A stretch of 64,000 nt of DNA from Lingula anatina. Its lineage: Eukaryota > Brachiopoda > Lingulata > Lingulida > Lingulidae. The stretch's first letter is position 1. Each line of letters opens with the position of its first letter. The position numbers and the translations under genes are program-made. The stretch is from positions 602,548-666,547 of the forward strand of contig NW_019773670.1 of assembly GCF_001039355.2 (NCBI RefSeq), given 5' to 3'. The notes below the pieces were generated by a model. It was not told the origin of the DNA. It made no database searches and saw only the letters and a program-made list of their open reading frames with translations. Shown here one piece after another: positions 36,278-50,100 of this stretch.

Positions 36278-39200
36278 GGTTACTGACGCTCTTGGGCTCT
36301 ACTATAGCCGTCTCGTTCAAAAAAATGTAAACAGCTTGCCTTTTTTTCCTGCTACTCCCAACCATCGACTTTTCGATCAGTTCATCCCCTTTTCGCGAGT
36401 TCTCGACCAACGATTCCGGCAAATACCAGTAGCAGCGGAAAGAAATCTGAGACAACGGTACAAATGTACGTCTTCGCAGTCTTCTCAGCCACTATATTAT
36501 GCAAAATGTTCATCTTACTTCTTGGTGTAACTCGTTAAACTTGAACCACTGTAGCTAAAAAAAACATTTTCTATAAGTCATCATATTTTTAAGATGATGA
36601 GTCTTAGGCCACACTTTTTTATTTTTATGGATGACATCCCCTGGGTACCCCAAAATCGGTGCGCGAGGGCGAAAAAAAAAAAAAAACAGTCCAAAAAAAA
36701 AAAAGTGCTGCTTAAGTAAAGGAATGCTGTCAGTACTCAGCTGGAAACACAAATCTTACCACAGAAACACGTATCAAACTAACAATATGTCTTTATCCAT
36801 GCTCTAAAATATTAAAGCATTGTGAATACTTCGTAGAAATGTAAAAAAAAAGTCATGAATAGATACCTGTATACTTCATATTACCAAATCTATTTAAGGT
36901 TATTTCATGCATTCAGTTGGTATAGCAATCAATAAAACAAATATCAATCAAACAGTGTGTCTCTATTTGTTTTCTCAGAATATTAAAGCATTTTCAACAC
37001 TTTACAGAAATGTTTAAAAATGATGCAAAGATATGCTTAATACTACCAAATCTATTAAAGGTAATTTCGGACGATGCCATTTTGTCTACTTCAACTCACA
37101 CGAAGCAGCCAAACTGTCAGGTGGCCTGTCCGATCTTCAGCCCACCAAATACCTCAACGCCCTTGTCGACCCTTTTTTCGCTACAGAAAACCTGGTAGTA
37201 ATGTGCTGCTTTGTACAGAATGTCACAGAAATTTTTCGGCCGCCGCCAGCCTTTCGCACAATTGTAAAAAGGTGATATCTCCATGCCAAATATCAATGGC
37301 ATACCAATCCAAAACAATGGGGCCCGTTCTCTTTATGACTTTTATTGTTGTGTAATTTGAAAGTAATCCTAGAGATGAATTTGACGCCAAAGTGGATGCA
37401 TTTCCACGTGGCAAAAATACACATGGGCAGAAAGCTCATTTCCTGGCAAATTCAATAACGACATTTGCGACAACCGACTTTGTTGGGGGCTGGGGGGGGG
37501 GGGGGNNNNNNNNNNNNNNNNNNNNNNNNNNNNNNNNNNNNNNNNNNNNNNNNNNNNNNNNNNNNNNNNNNNNNNNNNNNNNNNNNNNNNNNNNNNNNNN
37601 NNNNNNNNNNNNNNNNNNNNNNNNNNNNNNNNNNNNNNNNNNNNNNNNNNTTTTTTTTTTTTTTTTTTTTGAGAACGGGCGAAAATCGGTGCGCGCGCAG
37701 GATGTCATCCATAAAATTAAAAAAGTGTGGCCTTATTGAATATTATATGTATATATAATATTATTTTAATCCAAGGATAAAGGCAACAGTTTGCTACATT
37801 GTTATTATTGCTAAAATAATTAGGGTAGTGGGGTTATAAGATAATTTAAGCGGCCTTGTTTCATGTTTGACCAAATCGATATTCTTTGTTGCCTTCTTTT
37901 TGTTATAAATAAGACTATGAAAGTGTGTGGTACACTGGGATGGAAGAGACATAAAAGTAATTGCTTCTGCACAGTGTTAGCTTGGGTCTATAGCCTGCTG
38001 TATGATGCGTTCTGTCTTAATTTTGGGGCATGTGGGAAATTCAGGTTGTTCCGTATTTCGTCTTCTACAATGGCTAAATCGTTGTTGGATAGCATTCCCC
38101 CTCTTTCTTATGGAATTAACCTGTGATTGTAGTTCTTTACTTGTTAATTGTGACTGCCTTCAGTTTCTTCTCAATTCGTTTCCACGTTGTGGCCACCTCG
38201 CACACACAACGAGTCTCTCAGGTGGTGATTGCTGTGGACTTGCCTCGGCAACTTCTATAGCAGCTAGTAACTCTTCTTTCCTTTGGTGAAGTCTACGTTT
38301 TCGCGATTTAGTCTTCGCATGCCTCTTTTGTCTTTCACGACATTTATAAGGAGGTAGGCCTACATAGTATTTTGAACCCGTTTTCCTTCGCTTCCAAATA
38401 AGCGTCACCCTCATTTTTTTACGAGATCGATATATTTCTTTTAATCTCAGCTCTTGTTTTCGCATTATTCTGAAATAATGATGTTCCGTTCGGTATCAAT
38501 GTATTTGGCACTGCGCTCACTGCGCTCACTGCGCTCGTTGGCGATTATTTTTTCCTTCCATAGTCTTGTTTGACATTTATTTCCGTCTTTGACATTCATT
38601 TTTGTATTTGAATTAAATTTTTTATTACGACAAAATCATTCACTTCGCTTACATCGTTACTGAGGATTTTATGGATTTATTTACACTTGTAACTAACCTC
38701 ATCTAATCTTTAGCTCGAGCAGACGTCAGAAAGAATCACCTGACATCTCAAACGGAAGCTTATTTTTCTTTCGGAGCCAGTTTCGGGCACAAGTACATTT
38801 TCACTGGTAACGTATGTTCCGGTAACGTATGTTCCAGGCCACCTAATTTTTATTTTCATAAGGTGTTCTTATATATTTTAAAGTGATTCGATCATGTTAA
38901 ATTAAATATGACGTAAGGACGTTTTTTATAAACATTTAAACCGTAACTAATGGGGCCTGCGTCATAGCTAATACTAGGTAACGTATGTTCCCTAGGAAAA
39001 TTGACAAAATGTTTCATTTTGAACAAGTACTTGGTGCAAGAGAAAACAATGTTTTCTTTTGCTGACAGAAAAATATATAGTGATTCCATGCTAGTTTGAC
39101 ATTTCAGATATAATATTTGGAGCACGAGGGGAAAAATAATTTATTAAATGCTTATTTCACTGTCGGTAGGGTGTATTTTCCCCGTTTTTTTAATATTCAG

Positions 39201-42200
39201 TGACAGGCAAACTTAAGTCGCTAAAAATCAATTAACTGCTCTATACAAAAGCTTTTCGTAATTTTTTACAACGTTATACTTGTAGGAGATAAATTAAAGA
39301 ACAAAACCCGTGATGATTGAATTTTCAAAGTGATAAAAACATTTCCACAGCTAGACGTTATGCATTTGTGACAGTAACGTATGTTCCTTTTTGGGGTTAG
39401 ATGATGAATTATTTTTTATTATTCGTGGTTCCAGGAAAGTGAAACTTTAATACAAACTTCTTTATGTGGGACCCTAAAATAATCAAACATAGTTTGTAAT
39501 CTGTGCACTACATATTTTTAGGAACATGCCTGTGACATCGTTTGCACCTCTATATTGGGTTTGGGTGTACAATGTATTATATGGGGCGAGAATGGGCAAG
39601 GTATGGAATCGAGACGCTTGCGCTCGGTCGCAATGCGCGATGCTTTCGAGTTACCGGGCCCTGTTCTACAAAATGTAGTGTTTACCCTCTTAATAAGCCA
39701 GCTGATGTACGGTACAAAATGTGATTGTGTGCGGAGGACGGCTTGATAGACTTGTTGTGCAAGTGGTATCATTTTGCAGTTAAGAAACTCGTTATTTCAG
39801 CCATCACAATGCGATACCAACTGAACTACACGTTTCCGGCACTGGGAGTTTATAACGTGCAAATGAACTGTTCCAATGTACTAACTGAAAACCAGTCAGT
39901 TTCTGCGGACGTCTTTGTGCCGGTCGAAAGCAAGATAACGAGTTTTGAGTGGTTAGAAGTAGGGCCTGTGACATTCGGAGAGAACGCCACCATCCGAGTC
40001 CGGGCTGACAGTGGCAACAATGTCGTTATTAAGGGTACGCTAAACGAAACTGTCCTGACGGCTGGTTTCTATAACGACACGTCGCAAGAGGGTACATTGC
40101 TCCTTAAAGCAGACGATTACAAGACCATTGGTCATTATCAACTGCTGGTGGTGATGGATAATTTCGTAAGCGACCCGGTTGAAAATCTGACTGAGTTATG
40201 GGTGGATTATCGTATAGAAAACCTTACCGTGCAGACGACAGAATACTCGGTTGCTACAGGTTCTGAAGTGAATGTCACTGTCTCAGTTGGTCAGGGATCG
40301 AGGTTACAGATACAAACTGGTGTGGCGTTACAGAGTTACATGGAATATTTTGAAATGCTCACAGCAAATGATACCATTACGTATATTTTTAATCTCAGTG
40401 ACGTTGGCATAATAACTATACCCGTGCATGTCTCAAACCCAGTTTCAGAAGCTCTCAGAAACGTGTCATTTAAGGTGCAAAGGCCGGTGTCAAATATGGA
40501 ATTCTCGGCTCTTCAAAATATCCATCCAATATATCCAAACGCTGACGCCACAATTACGTTTTCTGTTGCCTGTAACGTTGATGACGTGCTTTTACCAACT
40601 AACGCCAGCGCAGAATTCGACTTCGGTGACAATAAAACGGCCACAGAGACTCTTACCTCCTTTGTCGACAATACCTTCCTCGTCTCCGTAATGAATAGTA
40701 CTAACGCCTGGCTTTACAGTCACAACTACAGCACCAAGGGGACATACATAACCACGCTCAATGTGTCCAACGACATCAACAACATGTTTTTGTTGACAGA
40801 AGTGGTCATAGAAGAATATATAATCGGGCTGAGCATAGGTGTGAATTCGCGCCATGCCAGAGTGAACGAGCTGGTGTCTCTGAACGGCACAATAGACTGG
40901 GGCTCAGACCATGTGTACAACTGGAACCTAGAAAATGGTATTCCAGAAGGAATGTATACCACCAATTCTACTGCCTCAAGTTCAATTTTTCACAGGTTTA
41001 GAATGCCCGGGGTGTATAATATTTCATTGACTGCTTCCAATCAAGTCAACCAGATGACCGTGTTTGACTCAATCATCGTGCAGCATCCGATTCAGAATCT
41101 ATCAATATCAGGACGCAAGTTTTCCCTCCGCCCAATTCCAGAAGGGAAGGTCAATGCAACGTTCGCGCTTCAAGTCGAAGCACCGCTCCCTACAGATGCC
41201 ATTTTTGAAGTGGAATTTGGAGATGACACCCCACGTAAACCTGCGACTGAGCTGCTGTGCACCTNCATGGTAAATTCATCTTATTATCATGTAGGTGATT
41301 TCAAAGTAATATATGGCCTTATCAAATATGTTTTTCATTGCATTAACAAAAATAAGTAAAATGTGTACAAAAGCCTTTTTCAGCAAAATGGTTAAAATAA
41401 AGTTTTACTCAGAACATACCTTTGGAAGAACCTGCTAGAAGAGAAGACATATGTTGTGGGAATTATATACCAATATCATATTCACCATAAATCATTGACA
41501 TAAAGAGCTAGTGCGTCCTACTTATGACCTAAGTTGCAAATGACCCATCGAACAGCTAGAAATAGGTACTTTTTGGACACATAATTGGCCATATTTTTGT
41601 AAATTGTAGTCCGATTATTATAATTCTTTTTTTATTTTGCTCCTGTGAACAGTGTCTTTGACATCATGCAGTCTATCAGCAATCTCAAATCATAAATTGT
41701 AAATTTAGCAGACACTTGTAACATTAACCACATTTAATTGTTCACCCTGATTGTGAAACAGCCGTCAAGCAACATCCCTTCCAGGTTATACACCTGAGTC
41801 CCGTAACTCGAAAGCATCGCCTATTGCGAAGAGCGATATCACATAGAGGCTACAATGTATTATATGGGGCGAGAATGGGCAAGGTATGGAATCGTGACGC
41901 TTGCGCTCGGTCACAATGCGCGATGCTTTCGAGTTACGGGGCCCTGTTCTACAAAATGTAGCGTTTACCCTCTTAATAAGCCAGCTAATGTACGTTACAA
42001 AACGTGATTGTGTGCGGAGGACGGCTTGATAGACTTGTTGTGCAAGTGGTATTATTTTGCAATTAAGAAACTCGTTATTTCAGCCATCACAATGCGATAC
42101 CAACTGAACTACACGTTTCCGGCACTGGGAGTTTATAACGTGCAAATGAACTGTTCCAATGTTCTAACTGAAAACCAGTCAGTTTCTGCGGACGCCTATG

Positions 42201-45200
42201 TGCCGGTTGAAAGCAAGATAACGAGTTTTGAGTGGTTAGAAGTAGGGCCTGTGACATTCGGAGAGAACGCCACCATCCGAGTCCGGGCTGACAGTGGCAA
42301 CAATGTCGTTATTAAGGGTACGCTAAACGAAACTGTCCTGACGGCTGGTTTCTATAACGACACGTCGCAAGAGGGTACATTGCTCCTTAAAGCAGACGAT
42401 TACAAGACCATTGGTCATTATCAACTGCTGATGGTGATGGATAATTTCGTAAGCGACCCGGTTGAAAATCTGACTGAGTTATGGGTGGATTATCGTATAG
42501 AAAACCTTACCGTGCAGACGACAGAATACTCGGTTGCTACAGGTTCTGAAGTGAATGTCACTGTCTCAGTTGGTCAGGGATCGAGGTTACAGATACAAAC
42601 TGGTGTGGCGTTACAGAGTTACATGGAATATTTTGAAATGCTCACAGCAAATGATACCATTACGTATATTTTTAATCTCAGTGACGTTGGCATAATAACT
42701 ATACCCGTGCATGTCTCAAACCCAGTTTCAGAAGTTCTCAGAAACGTGTCATTTAAGGTGCAACGGCCGGTGTCAAATATGGAATTCTCGGCTCTTCAAA
42801 ATATCCATCCAATATATCCAAACGCTGACGCCACAGTTACGTTTTCTGTTGCCTGTAACGTTGATGACATGCTTTTACCAACTAACGCCAGCGCAGAATT
42901 CGACTTCGGTGACAATAAAACGGCCACAGAGACTCTTACCTCCTTTGTCGACAATACCTTCCTCGTCTCCGTAATGAATAGTACTAATGCCTGGCTTTAC
43001 AGTCACAACTACAGCAGCAAGGGGACATACATAACCACGTTCAATGTGTCCAACGACATCAACAACATGTTTTTGTTGACAGAAGTGGTCATAGAAGAAT
43101 ATATAATCGGGCTGAGCATAGGTGTGAATTCGCGCCATGCCAGAGTGAACAAGCTGGTGTCTCTGAACGGCACAATAGACTGGGGCTCAGACCATGTGTA
43201 CAACTGGAACCTAGAAAATGGTATTCCAGAAGGAATGTATACCACCAATTCTACTGCCTCAAGTTCAATTTTTCACAGGTTTAGAATGCCCGGGGTGTAT
43301 AATATTTCATTGACTGCTTCCAATCAAGTCAACCAGATGACCGTGTTTGACTCAATCATCGTGCAGCATCCGATTCAGAATCTATCAATATCAGGACGCA
43401 AGTTTTCCCTCCGCCCAATTCCAGAAGGGAAGGTCAATGCAACGTTCGCGCTTCAAGTCGAAGCGCCGCTCCCTACAGATGCCATTTTTGTGGTGGAATT
43501 TGGAGATGGCACCCCATCTCAACCTGCGACTGGGCTGCTGTGCAACTTTTCCTCGGCAGATAAGTGTCTTGAAGTTTCTCACATCTTTACCCAGCCTGGT
43601 GATTTCACAGTTACCGTGTTCGCATGGAATCTCGTCAGTAACGTCACCGCCCACTTTAACCACAGCGTATTTGACAAAATCAGTGGACTGCACAAGGTCC
43701 TGTTCTACGGAAACGATTCCTCTGGCGGGCATGGTGACAGTCACATTTACTTTCCATCCCATGAACCGATCACCTTTGTATCCAACCAGACCTCAGGAAC
43801 CGACTTGACATATTTTTGGGACTTTGACGATGGGTCTGTGCATAGTACCACTGTTAATGAGGTGATTCATGTTTACTCTGAACCAAAGGAGTACGCTGTC
43901 ACACTAAATGCGTCAAACCCCATGGATTCTGAAGTCATTACCAAGCACATTGTCATTCAGAGAGCAGTTAATATGGTAGAACTAAATGAAACAGGACCCC
44001 ACGCAACCAACGAAAGCTATAAGTTTTTCATTTGGACAGACACGATGCCAACTAACGCCTCCTATTGTGTCTTCTTTGATGTCCCTCGACTGCAGTGGCA
44101 AAAGAGATGTTTTGGAAACGTAGATCATTGTTCACGGGCGTGTGGTGATTACCCGTACTCTGGAGACGTCAGTAATGGGTTTACCAATAGCTTCCGCTCC
44201 GTTGGAAAATTCACTGTAAATGCTACTGTTTCTAATATGGTGTCTACGAAGTCTACATCTACCATGTTTATCGTCACTAAAGGACCCTGCGCCATTCCCA
44301 AAGTTGATATAAAGGAGCCTAACCAATGTCTTGATCTTTGTGACGGCCAAAAGCGGAAGGTCTTCTACCGTTCAAACCCAGTCATCATTTCGTCCTCCGT
44401 CCGATTGAACTGCACCAGCTCACCCACAGCAAACTACATTTGGGGCGTGAATTGGTATAACACAAGTATTGAGCAATGGCAAGATATGTCTCGTTTGTTC
44501 AGCAACCTCAGCATTGCATTCAACAGCACTTACTTAAACAGGTTGGAGATACCCAAAAACGTACTTTTGTATGGCATCTATAATTTCACTCTAAACGTCT
44601 CAATGGTTAATGAAATCAATCTTTGGCAAATGGACAGCGTTTTGGTGGCTTTAAATGCAACGCCGATGAGTGTGATAGGCGGCGGTTCGTATACCCGTCT
44701 AGAGTACGGCGCGAACTATACAATGAACCCTCTCCAATATCTCCGAGATCCTGACAATCCGATATCTGCCGAGGACAATTCTCTGGTCTCCATCGACTGG
44801 TTCTGTGAGGTACCTTGCAGAGATTCACCTGGCAAATGCGGATGTTTTCAAGAAGGGAAGCAGGGTGACAATCCAGGTACGCCTAATATACATGTATATC
44901 TTATTTTCAAAATGACGTTTTAAATGCGTTACGCAACATGTTTTTTTTTTCTCTTAATACATTTTATGTTGTACTTCAACTATTCATCACGATAAAATGA
45001 AAAAGATAACACTGTATTTTACATTGGAATGTCATCACATGATCATTAAGTATAATAGCTAGGTGCTTTAAAGATAGGAACGGGGCAATCAAAAAACCGG
45101 AATTATGATATCACATTTTAATAAAGGCAAGCTTCCAACACCATGGGTTCCAAAGGAGGGTCGTGATGGAGATGTTATTAACTACAACGTCGTGAACTTC

Positions 45201-47073
45201 ACTATGACAATAGTGAGCGTGTTACTGTACCAAGAGAATGGAACCCACAGTTTCTGGGCCGTGGTAAAAAAGGTTGACCCTTTGACCGGTTTCACGAGAA
45301 ACAGTCCAAATATCACAATGGACGTGTTTCTGACGCAGGGTGATCCACCAGAGACAACAATAGAGTATGTATATCAATTAACTCCTTATTGTAAAATCCA
45401 TGCATATGCTTAACTCTCAAGTTGTTACCGCTGATGACAACTAAGTAGCATTGCACTAGAAGAAAAAAGGGCCATTGCGAAAATTTGATTGCATTCATTA
45501 GCCCTAGTACTAGTATTAGGTTACGTTGTTCTCAATGACAAATAATATCCATCAATAAGTCATATCAAATGTACCCATCTTTCCTTTTTATATTCTGCAT
45601 CTGAAACTGTACATGCTGTATTCAAAATTGTATTGAACTCTAAAACCAACATACATTTATTTGACCTACAAACTGGTCACTGTCTGCAAAAAAGCATAAA
45701 ATGATATTTTTTCTTAAATAGATGTGCTACTAACTGCATGGAAAAAGTGAACCCATTCAGCAAGTTTTCGCTTCGGTCAGTCATTGCTGGCTTCGTGAAA
45801 GGAGTGTTGTACAACTACGAGTAAGTAGTACATGTATTATCTTTTGAATTGAACTTTAAAATCAGTAAAAGAGTTGAAAACATACAGTCTGCTGTTATGT
45901 ATTTTTTTTATTTTTACTTCTTTTGCGTAAGATGAAAGAAATACCATGAATGAGGGGAGCGTGCGGCTATTTACACACCCAAAGATTGTATGTGCTCAAA
46001 CGACACACAGTCACAAACACGCGCGGGCGCGCGCGCCTGAGCATGCACCCATGCAATCACAATAGAAAACCCTTTTCTTGTGCCCTTGGATCCGCTTCTA
46101 CTCTCTTATCAAAAATAATTGATATGACTGTTATGTTAATACAGTTAATCGCCAAGTTACGCAGCTTACAAGATTCAAGGAAATACTTCTTATTTCTCAG
46201 ATGGAACATGCACGATAAGCTTTCGAACCAGTCCCTGGTTGAAAATCTTCATAATTCGTGGGACAGAGGGGAGTGGCGGAGTAAAACGGCTACTGGGCTG
46301 GATTCCGCAAACCTGGCTATAAACAAAGACACTTTCGAGGGACGTTACCAGGAGTACTTTATAATATCTTTGAAAGCGTACCGTCGTAGCAGCGGACCAG
46401 CCAATTTTGGTAACATTTCCTTCCACTGTGCATGTTACTTATTCGACGCCTTACTTTGTATTTACAGTAATACATATTGATTCCGAAAGGAAAGCTAACA
46501 TTAGACAAACTCTGTATTTTAATAGGATCCCCAGATTTTAACATTATTACTCAGTCCTGTAGGGACTACAAATTTCAACGGGAATCGAGATTAGAATGCC
46601 CCAATATTGGGTTTTATCGTAAATGTTTGCGCACACGGCCGCTATACGTTCTGTCGTATACCAAAGTAATGGGTCAGAGTTGGCATGTTGTTACTGGTGT
46701 AATTCCACATAATATATATTCTTCTTTTTGATTCCCTTTAGGAATGGCAACGTATGTAATATTAATCAACGAACCGCCTGTCGCAGGGAACTGCACCGTG
46801 TCTCCAAACAATGGGACCTCCTTGCAGACCAAGTTCTCAATTAAGTGTCAAGGATTTAGCGACAAGGACGCACCTTTGAGCTATGAGTTTGGACAACGTC
46901 TTAGCAGCGGTGTGGTATGGTTCGATCAAAGTACGTACTGCTATTAGTTCATAACCAGTGGTCTTCTGCTGGAGTCCGTACCCGCCCCCCCCCCCCCACC
47001 CCACCCACCCACCCACACACACAGTATAACCAAGTGACATTTCCTGCCTTATTGGTCGAAACCCTCATAAGCT

Positions 47074-47111
<38 letters not shown>

Positions 47112-50100
47112 ACACACACACTCACACACACCACCACCACAGCCGCCACTGTTATTTTTCTGCTGCTAGATACCCTTTTTCTTGAGACTTACGGCAATAT
47201 CATGACTTGGTATACTATGCCCAATAAATAGTTTGATATGACTTCCCTCGTAAGTTTACAAAACGAAAGAGATTCTCTTTCAGTCTGTCTAGAATTCCTG
47301 TAAGAGCAGAAGTTACTTCTGATGTCTTCAGCGCTTTTTATGCGTGGGTCCATTTAATTTTTAAACACATGTCCACCCTTCCCTTTGGAAGCAACGTTGA
47401 GCGTTATAAATCATATTTAGCAGAAATTCAAGTTTGTTGGAGTTTGGGACCCTTTTTTTAGTCACCAAGGCAGTGATTTTTCTTTTATTCTTCTGTGCGT
47501 TTTTTTTTAGATGTATTACCAAGTACCAATAAAGGTGTATGGTTGTCTCCAGGCAGACAAGAGGACGACTTTAAAACAAGCATTGTGGTCCGTGTCAAAG
47601 ATCACATACAAACCCACATAGACGTAGACTTCCAGGTCAAGGTGGGTAGAACCACTTTTTCATTTACCTTCATATATATATATACTGTTAATGTATTTGT
47701 ATAATATTTCTATCGTTATGACATAATGTAACGTCTTTGTGTTTATGCGCGGCCCAGCCAGTGGATAAAATTATAATGTCCAGCATCTGCTACTCATATG
47801 TCGCTATACATTTACAGTGAATACTGTGTATAGCTAGTGTGTCGTGCCAATGACTAACCATATAATATGGATTTACCCCAAGGTTGAGCTACCAGATATG
47901 GAACCAACAGAATTTGATAACTTTCTTTCGGGGGAAGAAGGAATCATTGCACAGAGCAAAAAGGCCAAAGACATTCAGGCCATGATTCAAATCAGTTTTG
48001 CGGCAACTTCCATATTGGACAAGAATGAAGGTCGGTGATCCCTCTCTCTCTCTCTCCCTCTCCCTCTCTCTCTCTCTCAATAGTCATAATTATTTTGCTT
48101 ATATATTTTTTTGCATTTATAGATGAATCTGGCGGTGGTGACAGTAGTGGGAGTCCTTCCCAGTCCCGAAAGGTAAGAATGCAAGCAATAAACGTACACT
48201 GTTTTATTTTAATTATAATGTTGATTTTTTTTTGTATTCTCGGAGATGAATCTTTTAATATAAACTAGGCAAACGCGGCGTTTACAGCTTTCATTATACC
48301 GTAACCCACTGTCAATTCTATTGCTTTTCCTGAAATTTGGACATTAATACCCAGACTACACGTATGTCTTTCAGCTTAAGGAAGACATAATCGAGGGACT
48401 GACCAGTATTGACCCTGCACCTAACGTTCAAAGCGCCAGGCAGTTTTCTCAGGCACTTGGAAAGGTGACAAACAAAAGAGAAGATTGTTCTGACAAAATT
48501 CAGGAAGATTCTAATCAAGCTTTGTCCAAAGTTGTTGATATTGTCAGCGACCAAGCTGGTGACAAGGATGTTGATGGGGACTCGCTCGACTTATGCGCAT
48601 ATGAAATGTTCTCAACCATTGGTATGTTCGCTTATTAAAATATATTTATTAAGAAATATCGTAGTGCCTTTAATATAAAATAAAATATTGAATAGAAGTC
48701 AATAAAGATATTTGTCACTGGTTTTGTTCCCAAAACATAATACATGTTGCAGTGACATTTTATCTTTAAAACTAAGGCATTTCTAAATTTTTAAATATTC
48801 ACAGGTAATCTTTTTGATGCAACCAGTGGCATAGAGGGTACAAATGAACACGCCACGACCCCAGCTAACAGTGGTCAATCTGATGACAGCAGTTCAAATA
48901 ACAGGGTAGGCCTTTTTCTCTCTTAAAAATTTCATGCATGCAATGCAATAATTGATTGGTAATGGCTCACACCCAGGGGTCGTAAGAAAGAAAAAAAAAG
49001 AAAAAAGGGAACATTTAGTTTAATTAAGATAAACCTATTGTAGTTCTCCTAAATAAAGTAAATGCATTTATTTCAAACACAAGTCACGTCTTTTCGTGTT
49101 TGAAATAACCTTATTATTTAGTTATAATCATATGAACAATAGTGATTCATTTTGGGTAAAAAAACTGAGTTTGGACTAAATATTTAGGACAGTTGTCAAA
49201 ATAAATGACAAAAAAGTTTTACAACAGGACTTTGAGGATAAAAACAACAAATGGATGTTCAATTTATGTCAGTTTTCGCAAAAACTGTTTATTTTGAAGG
49301 AGCAAAAGGTTCTCAGGTTAAAATTTAAACAATTCTTTTTTTCTAGGCCAAATATTTCTCAGAGCAGCTCGAGCAAAATTTGGATAAATTATCCGATGCT
49401 ATACTTAAGAAAAAGGTATCTGGTGAAACAGCGTCCAATTTTACTACTCCTAAACTCTCCGTTACCCTTTACAAAAGTTTCACCACAGGATTAGACAATG
49501 GTAAGAACGTGTGTGCTTCCGTGCGTGCGTGCATGGTTGCATGTGTACGTGTGTGTACGTGCATATATTAACGGATTCGAACTTGCAACTTTCATCTGCA
49601 AATGACTTCTGGTTTTTTCAGCATGCAGTTTACTCACTTAAACTAATGCCCTTACTGATTTTCAAACGCAATAGGCCTACTATATATTAAGGAGAGAAAA
49701 TACCCAAACATTATACATACATAAATTTTAGCTACTTTCCGAACTGGGGGCTGCGGCTCATTTAAAATCGGATCCATGGAAGGAATATTTAAGAACGGAA
49801 ACAGTACACCGTACTTCGTTCAAGGAAAGGTAAGAAAAAATGCACACAAATGCATGTGGTAATGTGTGAACTTTAAGATAACCAGTAACTTTTTGATTTC
49901 GAAATACCCTGATGTGGTAGTTAAGTAGATCAAGTTAAATAAATAAATAAATTGGCTTTTTGGTATATTAGGCGTTTTTGTAGAGGAAAGGGCAAGCTCT
50001 AATAGTCGTATAAGGTGGGTGGCATTTTAAATCTACTAATCCCAAAATTAATATAATTAATGAATGATTTAAGTAATTTGTGGTAAGAACGCTTTTCCAC

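Larger units (their letters stand above)
35071..39567. mobile_element. ~4.5-kb TIR element with TACA target-site duplication, nested in a MITE
   Basis: Perfect inverted ends of 25 bp: CACCCAAACCCAATATAG... from 35071 and ...CTATATTGGGTTTGGGTG to 39567. TACA directly flanks both ends (35067-35070, 39568-39571), while the empty site at about 41851 has one TACA. Contents: a T run of about 33 at 36249-36281; an inverted pair (36595-36685 versus 37671-37745); a gap of 145 Ns (37506-37650); five copies of GTAACGTATGTTCC; and a basic - strand frame at 38160-38465. CAC termini with a 4-bp duplication would fit Chapaev-like (CMC) DNA transposons, but no transposase was recognised. Because TGTACA is palindromic, a 2-bp duplication (AC) with ends ACACCC is an alternative reading. 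Confidence 0.8.
35016..39658. mobile_element. Interrupted MITE (host of a nested insertion) in PKD1L intron 16
   Basis: The left arm starts CCCGTAACTCGAAAGCATCG at 35016. The right arm ends with the inverse CGATGCTTTCGAGTTAC near 39639-39655. Between them, after GAGGCTACA, the element at 35071-39567 is inserted. The uninterrupted form is seen at 41800-41940. The host element has no coding capacity. Confidence 0.8.

Noticed and set aside
37010-37355. Forward frame with CHFVYFNSHEAAKLSGGLSD and overlapping frames on both strands
   Set aside because: Several frames look equally open, no domain is recognisable, and it lies inside a transposon next to an N gap.
38509-38540. CTGCGCTCA tandem triplet as a regulatory array
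   Set aside because: It is only three short imperfect units with no partner elements; treated as simple repeat noise inside the transposon.
42711-43808. Alternative-frame ORFs within PKD1L exon 17
   Set aside because: They are shadows of the long, motif-rich frame of the exon.
45950-46480. 176-aa forward ORF spanning REJ exon 20
   Set aside because: Only 46201-46409 matches the spliced model; the preceding codons are intron read-through, and the exon's coding frame is set by phase from the previous exon.
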